Source: Methanobacterium sp. UBA410
GTDB taxonomy: Archaea > Methanobacteriota > Methanobacteria > Methanobacteriales > Methanobacteriaceae
Direction: 5' to 3'
NCBI GenBank assembly: GCA_002498385.1
Contig: DAHH01000016.1
Coordinates: 56,577-109,381 of the forward strand
Length of the DNA stretch: 52,805 bases
Shown: positions 1 through 9,232 of the stretch, piece by piece
How the letters are laid out: each line of letters begins with the position of its first letter
Position numbering within the stretch: the first letter of the stretch is position 1
Made by a program: the position numbers and the translations under genes
The notes under the pieces: generated by a model
Told to the model about the DNA's origin: nothing
Databases searched by the model: none
Seen by the model: only the letters and a program-made list of their open reading frames with translations

Positions 1-259
1 ACATTACACTAAATCTTTACATTTTTATGAAATCATTTTTTTTGTGGTTACAATGTCATATTTTGACTAACCAATTTAAGTAGCACACCACATTTATAGG
101 TTGAAGTGCATTATTTGATAGAATTCCTGATAGAACTCTTTAGAATTTTATCTAAAATTTATAAAAAAAATTTTATAAAGGAATACACAACATTCCACTC
201 ATAAAAAATATGTTTAAGGTAGAATACAACAACATTACAACCTTATCAGGATTCTGGAG

Positions 260-1699
260 TTATCTGACGTTGAACCTGTTAACGATCACAGTTTTACCCC
301 TTAAGTTCATGTCCTGAAATGGAAACTGGGGTGTTTTTATGCTGGAATCTCCATCAAAAACTATGGTTACAGTTGAACCCCTGTTTTTATCCTCAAATTC
401 AGACACGGTGACATTTTCATTCACTTCCAGAAGCTCCCTGCCAGCATGGCTCATTATATGTTCTGGAGATTTAATATCCAGTTTACCTTCATTGTACGCC
501 ACTAAAACAGCATCCATGATCCTCTCTGAAGTTTTACCATCACCATAAGGATTTGGAGCTTCCATCATCTTCTTGTAAAGCTCTTTATCATTTGATACCT
601 GCTTTAAGGTTTCAACTATCTTCTGCTTTGATGATCCAACAAGCAGATTTCCACCGGCAGTTACTGTTTCCGGCCGTTCTGTATTATATCTTAAGGTTAA
701 ACACGGCACGTTCAGTGTTATAGCTTCTTCCTGCAGGCCTCCGGAGTCTGTAATTATGAATCGGGAGTTTGAAAGGAGAAATAAAAAATCAAGGTATCCT
801 ATTGGCTTTGTAACCTTGATACGACTTGCATTTTCAAGTTTATCATATAAACCATGTTTTTTAAGGTTTTTAACTGTTCTTGGGTGTGCTGGGAAAACTA
901 TGGTTGTATCAAGATTTTCAACAACTTCCAGGAGGGCATCCGTGATATTTTTGAGTCTTTCAGGGTCATCAACATTCTCAGCTCTGTGCATTGTGACTGT
1001 GATTATGCTTCCCTTTATTCCAGCAGAATTTCCATCAACATCTGCACTTTTAATACCTCCATTAACAGAACTTCCACCTTTAACAAAGTTTTCATCTTTA
1101 ACATGTTCACTTAAATTCAGATCTTCCAGTACTTTTGAACGTTTTCCTGCAATTTTAAGGTTTCTAAGACATGCATCAACAACTGTGTTTCCTGTTACGA
1201 AGATGTCATGGGGGTTCAGACCTTCAAAAACCAGGTTTAGAGCTGATTCCTCAGTTGGCACGAAGTAAAGTTTGGAGGTGGCATCTGCAATCTGTCTGTT
1301 TATCTCTTCAGGCATGGTTTTGTCATAGGAGCGCAGACCTGCCTCAACGTGGGCAACTGCAATGTGAAGTTTTGAGGCCGCAATTGCACCTGCAAGCACA
1401 GCATTTGTGTCTCCCTGAACCATGACGAGATCTGGTTTTTCAGCCACTAAAATATCTTCTATTCCCTTCATCATCTTGGCTGTCTGCTCTCCATGGGATC
1501 CCGAACCCACACCTATGTTGAAGTCGGGCTTTCTAAGTTCAAGGTCATAAAAGAACTGATGGGACATCTCCTGGTCGTAGTGCTGTCCCGTGTGTACAAG
1601 TATGTACTCGATACCTCTTCTTTCAATTTCATCAATCACAGGGGCCATCTTAATGATCTCAGGCCGTGTCCCTATTACTATCGCGATCTTCATGTTCAT
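260..1699 (-). CDS. wecB: UDP-N-acetylglucosamine 2-epimerase (non-hydrolysing)
   Basis: Interconverts UDP-GlcNAc and UDP-ManNAc in the cytoplasm, feeding surface-polysaccharide or glycan synthesis. The N-terminus IVIGTRPEIIKMAPVI, the HVEAGLRS motif, the TGNTVVDA segment and the ITDSGGLQEEA nucleotide-binding motif are diagnostic of the WecB/GT-B fold family. The start is placed at the ATG at 1699 because GGGAG lies 9 nt before it; an ATG at 1729 has no such signal. The protein is about 479 aa against roughly 360-390 aa usual for the family. The excess comes from a Gly/Ser/Asp-rich insert of about 35 residues in the middle and a C-terminal extension of about 65 residues that I do not recognise. 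Family assignment is very secure; the biological role of the extension is unknown. Confidence 0.95.
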   Translation of the reverse strand: MNMKIAIVIGTRPEIIKMAPVIDEIERRGIEYILVHTGQHYDQEMSHQFFYDLELRKPDFNIGVGSGSHGEQTAKMMKGIEDILVAEKPDLVMVQGDTNAVLAGAIAASKLHIAVAHVEAGLRSYDKTMPEEINRQIADATSKLYFVPTEESALNLVFEGLNPHDIFVTGNTVVDACLRNLKIAGKRSKVLEDLNLSEHVKDENFVKGGSSVNGGIKSADVDGNSAGIKGSIITVTMHRAENVDDPERLKNITDALLEVVENLDTTIVFPAHPRTVKNLKKHGLYDKLENASRIKVTKPIGYLDFLFLLSNSRFIITDSGGLQEEAITLNVPCLTLRYNTERPETVTAGGNLLVGSSKQKIVETLKQVSNDKELYKKMMEAPNPYGDGKTSERIMDAVLVAYNEGKLDIKSPEHIMSHAGRELLEVNENVTVSEFEDKNRGSTVTIVFDGDSSIKTPQFPFQDMNLRGKTVIVNRFNVR

Positions 1700-1729
1700 G
1701 CACTGATTCTCCCTAACTGTTTGATCCAT

Positions 1730-2130
1730 AAAGTTTTAACAGTCAAAACTTTAATTTAAGCTGTTTTAAACCCCAAAACTGTCTTTTTAACTTTAATTGA
1801 TACTTAAAAGTATGTTTTCCTGCAAAAAGAACATTATTGAGTTATTAAAGATTATTTACTTAACATTAAAGATTAAAACATTAAGTTAAGATTTAAAATA
1901 TGTTCTTAAAGCAAGGACTTAGGATCTCTTGGAAGAACTATTAGTGTTCCCTTAAAATAAGTTTGTTGTTCCTAAACATTCAGATGTTATTTTTTAAAAA
2001 AAGATTTTAAAGTTTAGGCAGCTCAAACAAATTTAAAAGTTTAAACGAGCAAAAATTTAAGGTTTAGGCACGTTAAAGAAGGGTTAACTTAAAATGAGTT
2101 AAAATAATTGAATTGAAAATGGATGAAGGT
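1730..2130. other. AT-rich intergenic region, no gene seen
   Basis: About 400 bp between wecB and the DUF460 gene. It is very A/T-rich with many short TTTAAAG/TTAAGTT runs. I see no ORF with a ribosome-binding site, no tRNA-like fold and no clear hairpin. It presumably holds the wecB promoter on the minus strand. Confidence 0.5.
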
Positions 2131-3660
2131 TCACTGCCCATTGGATCGTTTCCTTTTGGCACGGTACTCATCTATGACTTTTAAAAGTTTTTTACGATCT
2201 TCTTTCATTGTTTTGGCTTCCATAACCTTTTTCCATGATTCTATTTCATTTTTTAAGGTTTCAGCTTTTATGATGGCAAATTCATCGATCATTTCCAGAT
2301 TCATCCGCTCAAAGTCAAGTACTGGGACCATGTTTTTTTCAAACTCCTCCCTGGCCTGGTGAGACATCTTATCTGCAACTATAACTGCTTTTATACCCAT
2401 AGAGATAAGTAAAGAAGCTGTTTGAGAACCTCCTCCCTTAGAATTTGCAAGTAAGACCACATCATTCCTTTTTATTTTCCAGTAGTCACATGCACGTTTT
2501 ATTCCTTCCTTTGTGAATGATTCTACGATCTTCACTGGAAGCACATTCTTGGACATTTCCAGTTTCCTGGTGCTTTTAATTAGATCTAAATTCTGTTCAA
2601 GCTCACATCTTCGGGTCTTTTCATGGTTGTACTTTTCCTGAAGACGTTTTATAACTGCAACCTTTGATGCTACCTTTTTTTTGTACAGGATGTCCTTTGA
2701 GTATTCATAGTACATTTTATCGATTTTAGATTCGAGCTTGGATACTTCAGATTGGTAGTTTGCAATATCCTCTTCAAGTTGAGCATTTTTTAATTTCAAA
2801 TTGTTTAACTGTTTAGTTTGGGTTTTTATGCGCTGTTTCAGCCTTGCGATTGTTGTATCATCATGATTTTCTTTTAATGCAAGATCTTCATGGACAGGTT
2901 CATGGGTTTCAGCTTTTGGAGCTTCCTTAATCTCCAGAATATTTTTTATTGCACTGGTTATGGGCACACCCTTTATAACCATGGTCCTTACGTTGTCCAC
3001 ATCATAGGGCGAAAAATCTAAATCCTTTGTACGTTTCTCAATCTGTCCGAGTTTACCCCTGTAATCGTTGTAGGTTTTAATGGCCGCTGCAAGGGCATCT
3101 CTTTCATGATCATTTTGAGGTACCTCATCAGAGTACACGACCTTTGATCTACAAGCAGAGGATTTTTCAGCAATATAATCCCTTACAATTTCTATCTTTG
3201 ATTCAACAGACATGGATCTGTAGGGGGAATTGATTTTTGAATTAAGGGATGTTGCTAACTTTTTAACTGTTTTTGGTGTTGGATAAACATCTGTTGCAAT
3301 TAAAACAGTTTTTCCATAGCCAATAATATGTTTTATTATTTCTGCCATGGATATTTCCTTAAAACTTCGTATGGACAGCACATTCCCTTCAAGATCTAAA
3401 ATAGCAATTCCAACAGTGAGTCCAGGGTCAAAACCAACAATTATTCCGCGCTGACCATGGAAATCATCTTTATTTTCCATTTTTTCTGTTTTTAAAATTA
3501 GATTTGAGTCTTTAAGATTATTTAAACCAGAAATATCTTTACAAACCAGCTGCTTACCCCCAAATACTCTTTGAGTATCTTTACTGTTATATGGGTTTAC
3601 ATAATATTTATTGTTTACCAAAAATTGATTTAAAGTGATTTTAAAGGAGCATGAAATCAT
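2131..3660 (-). CDS. DUF460 family protein (RNase H-fold nuclease-like with coiled coil)
   Basis: The N-terminal domain begins with GFDPGLTVGIAILD, the acidic-residue motif of RuvC/RNase H-like folds found in archaeal DUF460 proteins. It is followed by a charged hinge, a long heptad-rich coiled coil (about residues 265-375 of the longest reading) and a C-terminal domain with the segment VLLANSKGGGSQTA. The function of the family is not established; a role in nucleic-acid processing is inferred from the fold. The start is uncertain: the longest ORF begins at 3660, but the first 60 residues look unlike a domain, and the ATG at 3480 just before the RNase H motif is the likely alternative. Neither has a good Shine-Dalgarno. 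The gene stands alone, 170 bp upstream of the truA stop codon on the same strand. Confidence 0.8.
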   Translation of the reverse strand: MISCSFKITLNQFLVNNKYYVNPYNSKDTQRVFGGKQLVCKDISGLNNLKDSNLILKTEKMENKDDFHGQRGIIVGFDPGLTVGIAILDLEGNVLSIRSFKEISMAEIIKHIIGYGKTVLIATDVYPTPKTVKKLATSLNSKINSPYRSMSVESKIEIVRDYIAEKSSACRSKVVYSDEVPQNDHERDALAAAIKTYNDYRGKLGQIEKRTKDLDFSPYDVDNVRTMVIKGVPITSAIKNILEIKEAPKAETHEPVHEDLALKENHDDTTIARLKQRIKTQTKQLNNLKLKNAQLEEDIANYQSEVSKLESKIDKMYYEYSKDILYKKKVASKVAVIKRLQEKYNHEKTRRCELEQNLDLIKSTRKLEMSKNVLPVKIVESFTKEGIKRACDYWKIKRNDVVLLANSKGGGSQTASLLISMGIKAVIVADKMSHQAREEFEKNMVPVLDFERMNLEMIDEFAIIKAETLKNEIESWKKVMEAKTMKEDRKKLLKVIDEYRAKRKRSNGQ

Positions 3661-3828
3661 GCAAAGCTACAAAAAAACCTTTGATAAAAGTAGATGGTTT
3701 AAAACAGTGAAAAAATAGTAGATTGATAGTTAAATAAGTTGATAAATACACAGGATGGACTAATTACACAGGATAAGTTAAGTGTTTAACTTGATAAATG
3801 GAAAACCTTTTTACTTCATCCAAATATT

Positions 3829-4647
3829 TTAATCACCCATTAAATTTTCCATTATTTCCTTTTGTACAGCTGCAAGTGTTTTTTTCTGGAGGTACTCGGT
3901 TTTGAGGGTCTTTATGAATTTCTTTTTTGCGTACCTGTTGTACTTAAATTCAACACCACTGTACTCAACATCCATAAGAATCAAACCCTCAGGGGGCATT
4001 GGAAGTATTGCGGCCTGTGATGAATGATCTAACAGTTTTTTAACATTATTAGGTTTCATTTCACCTGTTCCCACATTTAAAAGTATCCTCACCATTTTTC
4101 GAACCATGTTCCATAGAAAGCTTTCACCCTCAACGTCAACAAGGATCAAACCGTGCTTTTCAAGGATTTTAACATCATTCACTGTTCTTATGGGTGTTCT
4201 CTGATTTCTCTTTGAAAAGTTGTGGAAGTTATGAGTCCCTACAAAGATTTTAGACGCTTCTACCATTTTATCCAGATCAAGGCATCCCTCAGAGAAGGGT
4301 TCATCCACCAGAACATATCTGTAAAAACGGCTCTCAGCAAATCGCGGCTTAAAATCATTGGGAACATCTGCTGTTCCAATTATCTTTATTTCATTTGCGA
4401 GATAATCATTCAACTGGTTTACTATAACCTCTGAATTGGGTACAAACGATACAACATTTCCAATGGCATGTACGCCTCTGTCTGTTCTTCCTGCTATTGA
4501 ATATTCAGACTTTTTAGGATCTACCATGATATTTGCCTTTTTAAAGGCTTTTAAAAGTTCCTCCTCAACAGTTCGTCTATTGGGCTGTCTCTGAAAACCA
4601 TAAAAATTCGTACCAATGTAAGCCACTTTCAAAGCTACTCTATCCAT
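3829..4647 (-). CDS. truA: tRNA pseudouridine synthase A
   Basis: Makes pseudouridine in the anticodon stem-loop of tRNAs (positions 38-40 in the bacterial enzyme). The catalytic aspartate lies in AGRTDRGVHA (Asp56), and YGFQRQPN near the N-terminus is the typical substrate-binding segment. The 272-aa length fits the family. The start at 4647 is supported by AAGGTG placed 8 nt upstream. The leader carries a tandem duplication, so the motif TTTAAAGGTGTTTTAAA occurs twice (about 4646-4680) and a second, unused Shine-Dalgarno lies 20 nt upstream of the first. Divergent from hisA. Confidence 0.95.
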   Translation of the reverse strand: MDRVALKVAYIGTNFYGFQRQPNRRTVEEELLKAFKKANIMVDPKKSEYSIAGRTDRGVHAIGNVVSFVPNSEVIVNQLNDYLANEIKIIGTADVPNDFKPRFAESRFYRYVLVDEPFSEGCLDLDKMVEASKIFVGTHNFHNFSKRNQRTPIRTVNDVKILEKHGLILVDVEGESFLWNMVRKMVRILLNVGTGEMKPNNVKKLLDHSSQAAILPMPPEGLILMDVEYSGVEFKYNRYAKKKFIKTLKTEYLQKKTLAAVQKEIMENLMGD

Positions 4648-4803
4648 TTAAAACACCTTTAAAAAATTTAAAACACCTTTAAGAGGGAGAATTAACTGCA
4701 TTAGATCTACCTTTTTATTTTAAACTGATTTTTTGTGGAGCTGTTTTAATTTTTTAATGAAGAGTTATATAAGTAAATCTACAGCGAAATTATCATGCCC
4801 CAT

Positions 4804-4862
4804 GGAACTTGGTTACGTGGAACTTGGTTACATGAAAGTTGGTTACATGAAAGTTGGTTATA
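4804..4862. repeat. 15-bp tandem repeat, about four units
   Basis: Four consecutive near-identical 15-mers (GAACTTGGTTACGTG, then GAACTTGGTTACATG, then two AAAGTTGGTTACATG-type units, the last cut short). They occupy the 5' region of hisA, about 50 bp before its start codon. Possible roles are a repeated regulatory site or a neutral slippage array. Confidence 0.85.
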
Positions 4863-4909
4863 GTAGAATAAGTAAAATCAAGAAAATATAGACAATCAAG
4901 GTGATTTTA

Positions 4910-5629
4910 ATGTTTGTAATACCTGCAGTTGATATTAAAAATGGTAAGTGCGTTCAGCTTGTCCAGGGAAAACCTGGAACTGAACAGGTGGTCATAGAAA
5001 ATCCTGAAAAAGTTGCAGAAAAATGGGAGAAGGAAGGAGCAAGTTTACTGCATGTTATAAATCTTGATGGGGCCTTTGGGGATGCTGGTACAAACCTCGA
5101 TGTGGTTGGAAGTATCCTTGAAACTGTTTCAATCCCTGTACAGCTCGGCGGGGGAATAAGAACAAAGGAAGATTGTGCAAAACTGCTTAACATGGGAGTA
5201 AACAAAGTTATTCTTGGTACAATGGCCATAGAACATCCTGAATATGTTGAGGAGCTTTCAAGTGAATTTGGAAGTGAAAGGATCATGGTTGCTCTGGACA
5301 GCAAGGATTCCAAGGTTGTTTTTAAGGGTTGGACAGAAAAAACTAAAAAAACAGCCCCAGAATTTGGGAAGCTCTTTGAAGAAAAGGGTGCAGGCGGCAT
5401 CCTATTTACAAATGTGGATGTTGAAGGATTAATGGAAGGATTTAAAGTTGAACCCCTCCTTGAACTTTTAGAAGCTGTTAACATTCCCGTGGTTTACTCT
5501 GGTGGTGTGACATCCAATGAAGACGTTGAAAAGCTCAGTAAGACAGGCGCATACGGTGTTGTTATAGGTTCAGCCCTTTACAGGGGCAAGATCAGCTTCA
5601 AAAACGCTTTGAAATATGAGAAACAATGA
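4910..5629 (+). CDS. hisA: Phosphoribosylformimino-AICAR-phosphate isomerase (HisA)
   Basis: Fourth step of histidine biosynthesis: an Amadori rearrangement of ProFAR to PRFAR in a (beta/alpha)8 barrel. The catalytic base Asp8 (IPAVDIKNGKCVQL) and the second acid Asp130 (VALDSKDSKV) are both present, as are the phosphate-binding segments QLGGGIR and YSGGVTS. The start is the ATG at 4910, 4 nt after AAGGTGAT; the GTG at 4901 lies inside that ribosome-binding site and is unlikely. Length (239 aa) is normal. A tandem 15-bp repeat array lies just upstream. The other his genes are not in the window. Confidence 0.97.
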   Translation: MFVIPAVDIKNGKCVQLVQGKPGTEQVVIENPEKVAEKWEKEGASLLHVINLDGAFGDAGTNLDVVGSILETVSIPVQLGGGIRTKEDCAKLLNMGVNKVILGTMAIEHPEYVEELSSEFGSERIMVALDSKDSKVVFKGWTEKTKKTAPEFGKLFEEKGAGGILFTNVDVEGLMEGFKVEPLLELLEAVNIPVVYSGGVTSNEDVEKLSKTGAYGVVIGSALYRGKISFKNALKYEKQ

Positions 5630-5838
5630 TGAATATCCCAAATCATGAAAAACGATGGGAAATATTAAAATTGGTTAATAAAGGAAGCAGAGTTAACAAA
5701 GGAAGTTAATAAATGAAGCAGAGTTAACAAAGGAAGTAGAGTAAGAGAAGCAGAGTTAATAAGAGAAGCAGAAATGAAAGCTATGAAAAATAAAAGTTAT
5801 CAGAAGGTAAGAATTAAAAAGATCACATAGTAAAAACC
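5630..5838. repeat. Imperfect purine-rich repeats downstream of hisA
   Basis: The gap between the convergent hisA and the PEP-utilizing-like gene carries several imperfect copies of GAAGCAGAGTTAA and AACAAAGGAAGT (about 5685-5790). No ORF is visible. It looks like slippage-expanded intergenic DNA. Confidence 0.6.
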
Positions 5839-7080
5839 TTAAATTCCTCCAAAACCCTTCATTATCCTTCCATTTTCAGCGTTGTAAACTACTCTGCGTA
5901 TTTTAAGGATCTGATCCGGGTTTGTGGATATGGAATCTATTCCAAATTCAACCAGCTTGCGCACAATTTTTTCATCAGATGCTGCATGTCCACATATACA
6001 GCTCTCAATACCATATTCATTGCATTTTTTTATAACAAGTTCAACCATCTTTAAAACTCCGGGATGCATGAGGTTAAAGTGCTTTGCAACTTTTACCCCC
6101 CTTCTATCAGCGGCAACTGCACACATGGTAAGGTCGCTCATTCCAAGGGTTACAAAATCAAGGCCCTCCCGGACAAGCTCATCAAAGGTGAAGACTGCAG
6201 ATGGGGTTTCAATTGAAGCCCCAAAATCCAGATCTTTATGTGGACGTAGCCCAACTTCTCGCATAACCTGTTTTGACAGTGTGTACTCTGAGATGTCCCT
6301 TAAAAAGGGAATTTTAACTCCAAGGTTAGTGTATCCTTCATCTAAGAGCTTTTTTATTGCCATGAATTCGGCTTTCAATATGTCCATGTTTTTAAGATCC
6401 TTGTGTATTCCCCTGATACCGAGAAGGGGATTTCTCTCATCTGGTTCAACATCTCCTCCTTCCAAACGTTTCAGTTCATCTGTGGGTATGTCAAAGGTTC
6501 GAAACCAGACTGGTTTTGGATAAAATGCATCAACTATCTTTTTCAACCCTTCAACAATAACATCCGTTAACTTTTCCTCGTTTAGCAGCATTAAAGGATG
6601 TTTTCCAGTACGTACCACCATGTTTTCAATTCTGATGGATCCAACACCATCTGCAAAGGGTGCAACCTTCTCTGCAATCTCAGGAACATTCAGGTTTACT
6701 TTTATGCTGGTTGATGGATTGTAGATCTCAAAAATTTCCCTTTCTTCCTCGCGTTCCATGAAGCCCCTATATATGTTACCAGTTTTTCCATCAAGGGTTA
6801 CCACCATGCCATTTTCAAGAACATCGGTTCCCTTTCCAGTCCCAACAATACATGGAACTGCCATTTCCCTTAGAACAATTGCAACATGGCTTGTTATACC
6901 ACCGTAGTCTGTTACAACCCCACCCGCCTTCTTGAGGTGTGAGAGCATATCTCTTGAGGCCCTTGAAACCACCACTATTTCTCCGTCCCGTATACCCATA
7001 AGGTCTTCATGGGTTTCAACCTTTTTTACAGCCCCAACACCAATATAAGAGCTTGTACCTATGCCTTTTAATATTATCAT
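5839..7080 (-). CDS. PEP-utilizing enzyme-like protein lacking the ATP-grasp domain
   Basis: Contains the phosphohistidine swivelling domain (GGVVTDYGGITSHVAI, with the candidate phospho-acceptor His in TSHVAI) followed by the PEP/pyruvate-binding TIM barrel. The barrel shows FRTFDIPTDE, NPLLGIRGI, ASIETPSAVF, FVTLGMSDLT and CICGHAASDEKI, whose Cys corresponds to the acid/base Cys of PEP synthase and PPDK. The N-terminal nucleotide-binding (ATP-grasp) domain of full PEP synthase is absent, so it resembles a stand-alone enzyme I-like module. The substrate or partner is not known; a PTS-like or PEP-dependent phosphotransfer role is only inferred. The start at 7080 (MIILKG) is chosen because the upstream 28 residues are Lys/Asn/Ile-rich and unlike a domain, but no Shine-Dalgarno supports any start. 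Confidence 0.8.
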   Translation of the reverse strand: MIILKGIGTSSYIGVGAVKKVETHEDLMGIRDGEIVVVSRASRDMLSHLKKAGGVVTDYGGITSHVAIVLREMAVPCIVGTGKGTDVLENGMVVTLDGKTGNIYRGFMEREEEREIFEIYNPSTSIKVNLNVPEIAEKVAPFADGVGSIRIENMVVRTGKHPLMLLNEEKLTDVIVEGLKKIVDAFYPKPVWFRTFDIPTDELKRLEGGDVEPDERNPLLGIRGIHKDLKNMDILKAEFMAIKKLLDEGYTNLGVKIPFLRDISEYTLSKQVMREVGLRPHKDLDFGASIETPSAVFTFDELVREGLDFVTLGMSDLTMCAVAADRRGVKVAKHFNLMHPGVLKMVELVIKKCNEYGIESCICGHAASDEKIVRKLVEFGIDSISTNPDQILKIRRVVYNAENGRIMKGFGGI

Positions 7081-7403
7081 AACGTTTATTTTTCTGTTTT
7101 TTGTAATTGAAATATTTTTGGTTTCTTTAATCTTCATCAAAAAGTTTAAACAAATTCTAATCATGAACTGAGAATTATGAAACCATTAAAGTAAAAAAAT
7201 TGGACTATTAAAGTAAAAAAATTCAAGCTAAAAAAGGTATTAAGATCAGGTACAAAACTAAGATCAGGTACAAAACAGCAGAATCTGAACCAAAAAATGG
7301 TGTGGAATGGATGAAATTTTCCATGGCACCTATTTTTTTATGGTTCCTTATTCTAAAGCATTATGACACTTGTAAACCAGAGTTTATGCAATTTAAACCG
7401 GGA
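7081..7403. other. Gene boundary regions with short tandem duplications
   Basis: The 7165-7403 gap holds two adjacent duplications: ATTAAAGTAAAAAAATT twice (about 7187-7222) and AAGATCAGGTACAAAAC twice (about 7242-7276). No gene is seen. Confidence 0.6.
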
Positions 7404-8963
7404 TCAGGTTGCAAATCTCTCAAATAAGCCAATGAATTTGTTGAAGTAAGCTTCAAGGGGCCCTGACTTGGCTGCAAGTCTGTACATTACATGCACATCT
7501 TCCTTCTTTAAGCCTCCACTAATTGAAAGAAAGCCCATGTACAGGAATGGGGCAACCGCAAGGGCTAGGAAAAAGAAAGCGTAGGTTTTTGGGAAGAACA
7601 TGAGTACAACTCCCATTAAAATTGATGCAATGCCTATTTTTCCAAAATCTGCCAGTGGTAGTCTTACCCCTGCAAGTTGAAGTGTTTTTCCTAGAACTCC
7701 TGCCATTATGACAAAGGAGGATATTGTTGTTGCCAGTGCTGCTCCGTTTATTCCGAATATGGGTACAAGAGCTATATTCAGTGCAAGGTCAATGACAATT
7801 CCAATTAGAAGTATCACCATTGGTAGAACTGGTTTTCCAAGTCCCTGGGATATGCTGGATGAAATCATGTAGATTGTGAAGAAAAGCATTCCTGCCGTCA
7901 TTATCTGTAATGCTTCTGCAGCAGGAATGTAGGTTGCTCCAAAAAGTATGCCCATGATGGGTGTTGCAAATATTATCATTCCAACACACAGCGGAAGTAC
8001 GGTCATTGACACGTAACGATAGGACTGTAATATGTAGGTGTAAAGGAGATTTTTATCCTTAAGCCCCATGGCTTCAGATGTTGCAGGTAAAACAGAGGTT
8101 GCAATGGACATGGATATTATCAGGGGAAGTCTTGCAATTGGACTTGCTGCATTGTAGTATCCAACTGCTACACTTGACATGTAAACACCTATAACAAAGG
8201 TGTCCAGATCGTAGATGGCCAGTTCTCCCAGACCACTTATAACAACAGGAACAGAGAATAAAAAGAGCATTTTGGCCATGCTCATCTGTTCCCCTATCGT
8301 GAACTTCCTTTTAACCCTTGAAAGTCTGTTGTGGGGATGTGAAAGCTTTTTTGCGATTTCTTTTCTGAAAAGGATAATTGCACAAATCATTGATGCAAAA
8401 AAGCCTACAGCTGTACCTATAACTGCACCTGCAACGTATGCACCGAGGAGCACCAGGCCAACTGCAACACCTATCATGAATATCTGCTCAACTGCTCTGG
8501 TTATGAGTAGGTTGGTCATCTGATAGAATCCCTGGAAGGTTCCTCTGAAGGCTCCAACTATAACACTGAAGGGAGTTATGAGTGCTATGAGCTGAAACGG
8601 AAGTACTGCCTCGGGTTTGTGGAATAAGCCTATTGCAAGCGGTTTTGCAAGGATGAAGATCACGAAGCTGAAGATTATTCCAAGCAGGGCCATCATCTTC
8701 ATCGATGTGCTTATGACTTCTTTAACCAGGTCATCTCTTTCCTGGGCATGGTACTCTGCAACGAACTTGGCTATGGCTGGTGGGAGTCCTGCACCTGCAA
8801 TCATTATCAAAAATCCCTGAATCGGCATTGTAAGGCCAAGTATACCATAACCTGAAGGCCCTAACATGTTTGCCATCAAAACCCTGTATACGTAGCCCCC
8901 TATACGGAATATGAATGAACCTATGAGAACTATAATACTTCCCTTTGCTAACTTCGAACTCAT
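7404..8963 (-). CDS. Oligosaccharide flippase family membrane protein (Wzx/MATE-like)
   Basis: A polytopic membrane protein of about 519 aa with some 12-14 hydrophobic segments. The N-terminus reads GSIIVLIGSFIFRIGGYVYR followed by LGPSGYGILGL, typical of polysaccharide-synthesis (Wzx/MurJ-like) flippases. It probably flips lipid-linked sugars or pseudomurein/glycan precursors across the cytoplasmic membrane; the exact substrate cannot be read from sequence. The start at 8963 (MSSKLAKG) follows a GGTATTAATC stretch; a TTG at 8975 would add four residues. It stands alone, divergent from ribL. Family call firm, substrate inferred. Confidence 0.85.
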   Translation of the reverse strand: MSSKLAKGSIIVLIGSFIFRIGGYVYRVLMANMLGPSGYGILGLTMPIQGFLIMIAGAGLPPAIAKFVAEYHAQERDDLVKEVISTSMKMMALLGIIFSFVIFILAKPLAIGLFHKPEAVLPFQLIALITPFSVIVGAFRGTFQGFYQMTNLLITRAVEQIFMIGVAVGLVLLGAYVAGAVIGTAVGFFASMICAIILFRKEIAKKLSHPHNRLSRVKRKFTIGEQMSMAKMLFLFSVPVVISGLGELAIYDLDTFVIGVYMSSVAVGYYNAASPIARLPLIISMSIATSVLPATSEAMGLKDKNLLYTYILQSYRYVSMTVLPLCVGMIIFATPIMGILFGATYIPAAEALQIMTAGMLFFTIYMISSSISQGLGKPVLPMVILLIGIVIDLALNIALVPIFGINGAALATTISSFVIMAGVLGKTLQLAGVRLPLADFGKIGIASILMGVVLMFFPKTYAFFFLALAVAPFLYMGFLSISGGLKKEDVHVMYRLAAKSGPLEAYFNKFIGLFERFAT

Positions 8964-9221
8964 GATTAATACCAACTAAATCTAATAATTTAATATAAAT
9001 GTGGGATAACCTGGGATATTTAGAATTAAAAGAGTCTAAATTTTCTATTATTAATCAATTTATAGGATATTCCCTTATTTAAGTTCTGTACTTCTACTTC
9101 AAGATCTTTTAAAAATTGAGGTAAATCGGATGATCCTAAGAAATAGTTTTTATCGATCTGATCTTATATAATACATTGTAAATATCCAAAAACAGTAGTT
9201 AACAAATAAAACAATTATCCA

Positions 9222-9227
9222 GAGGTG
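9222..9227 (+). promoter_or_regulatory. Ribosome-binding site deciding the ribL start
   Basis: GAGGTG, with the GAGG core (9222-9225) followed by a 7-nt gap to an in-frame ATT at 9233. The first ATG (9245) is 17 nt beyond the GAGGTG motif, too far for normal initiation. This supports a non-canonical AUU start. Confidence 0.6.
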
Positions 9228-9232
9228 TAATC

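Noticed and set aside
4901..4909. GTG at 4901 as the hisA start
   Set aside because: It lies inside the AAGGTGAT ribosome-binding site of the ATG at 4910.
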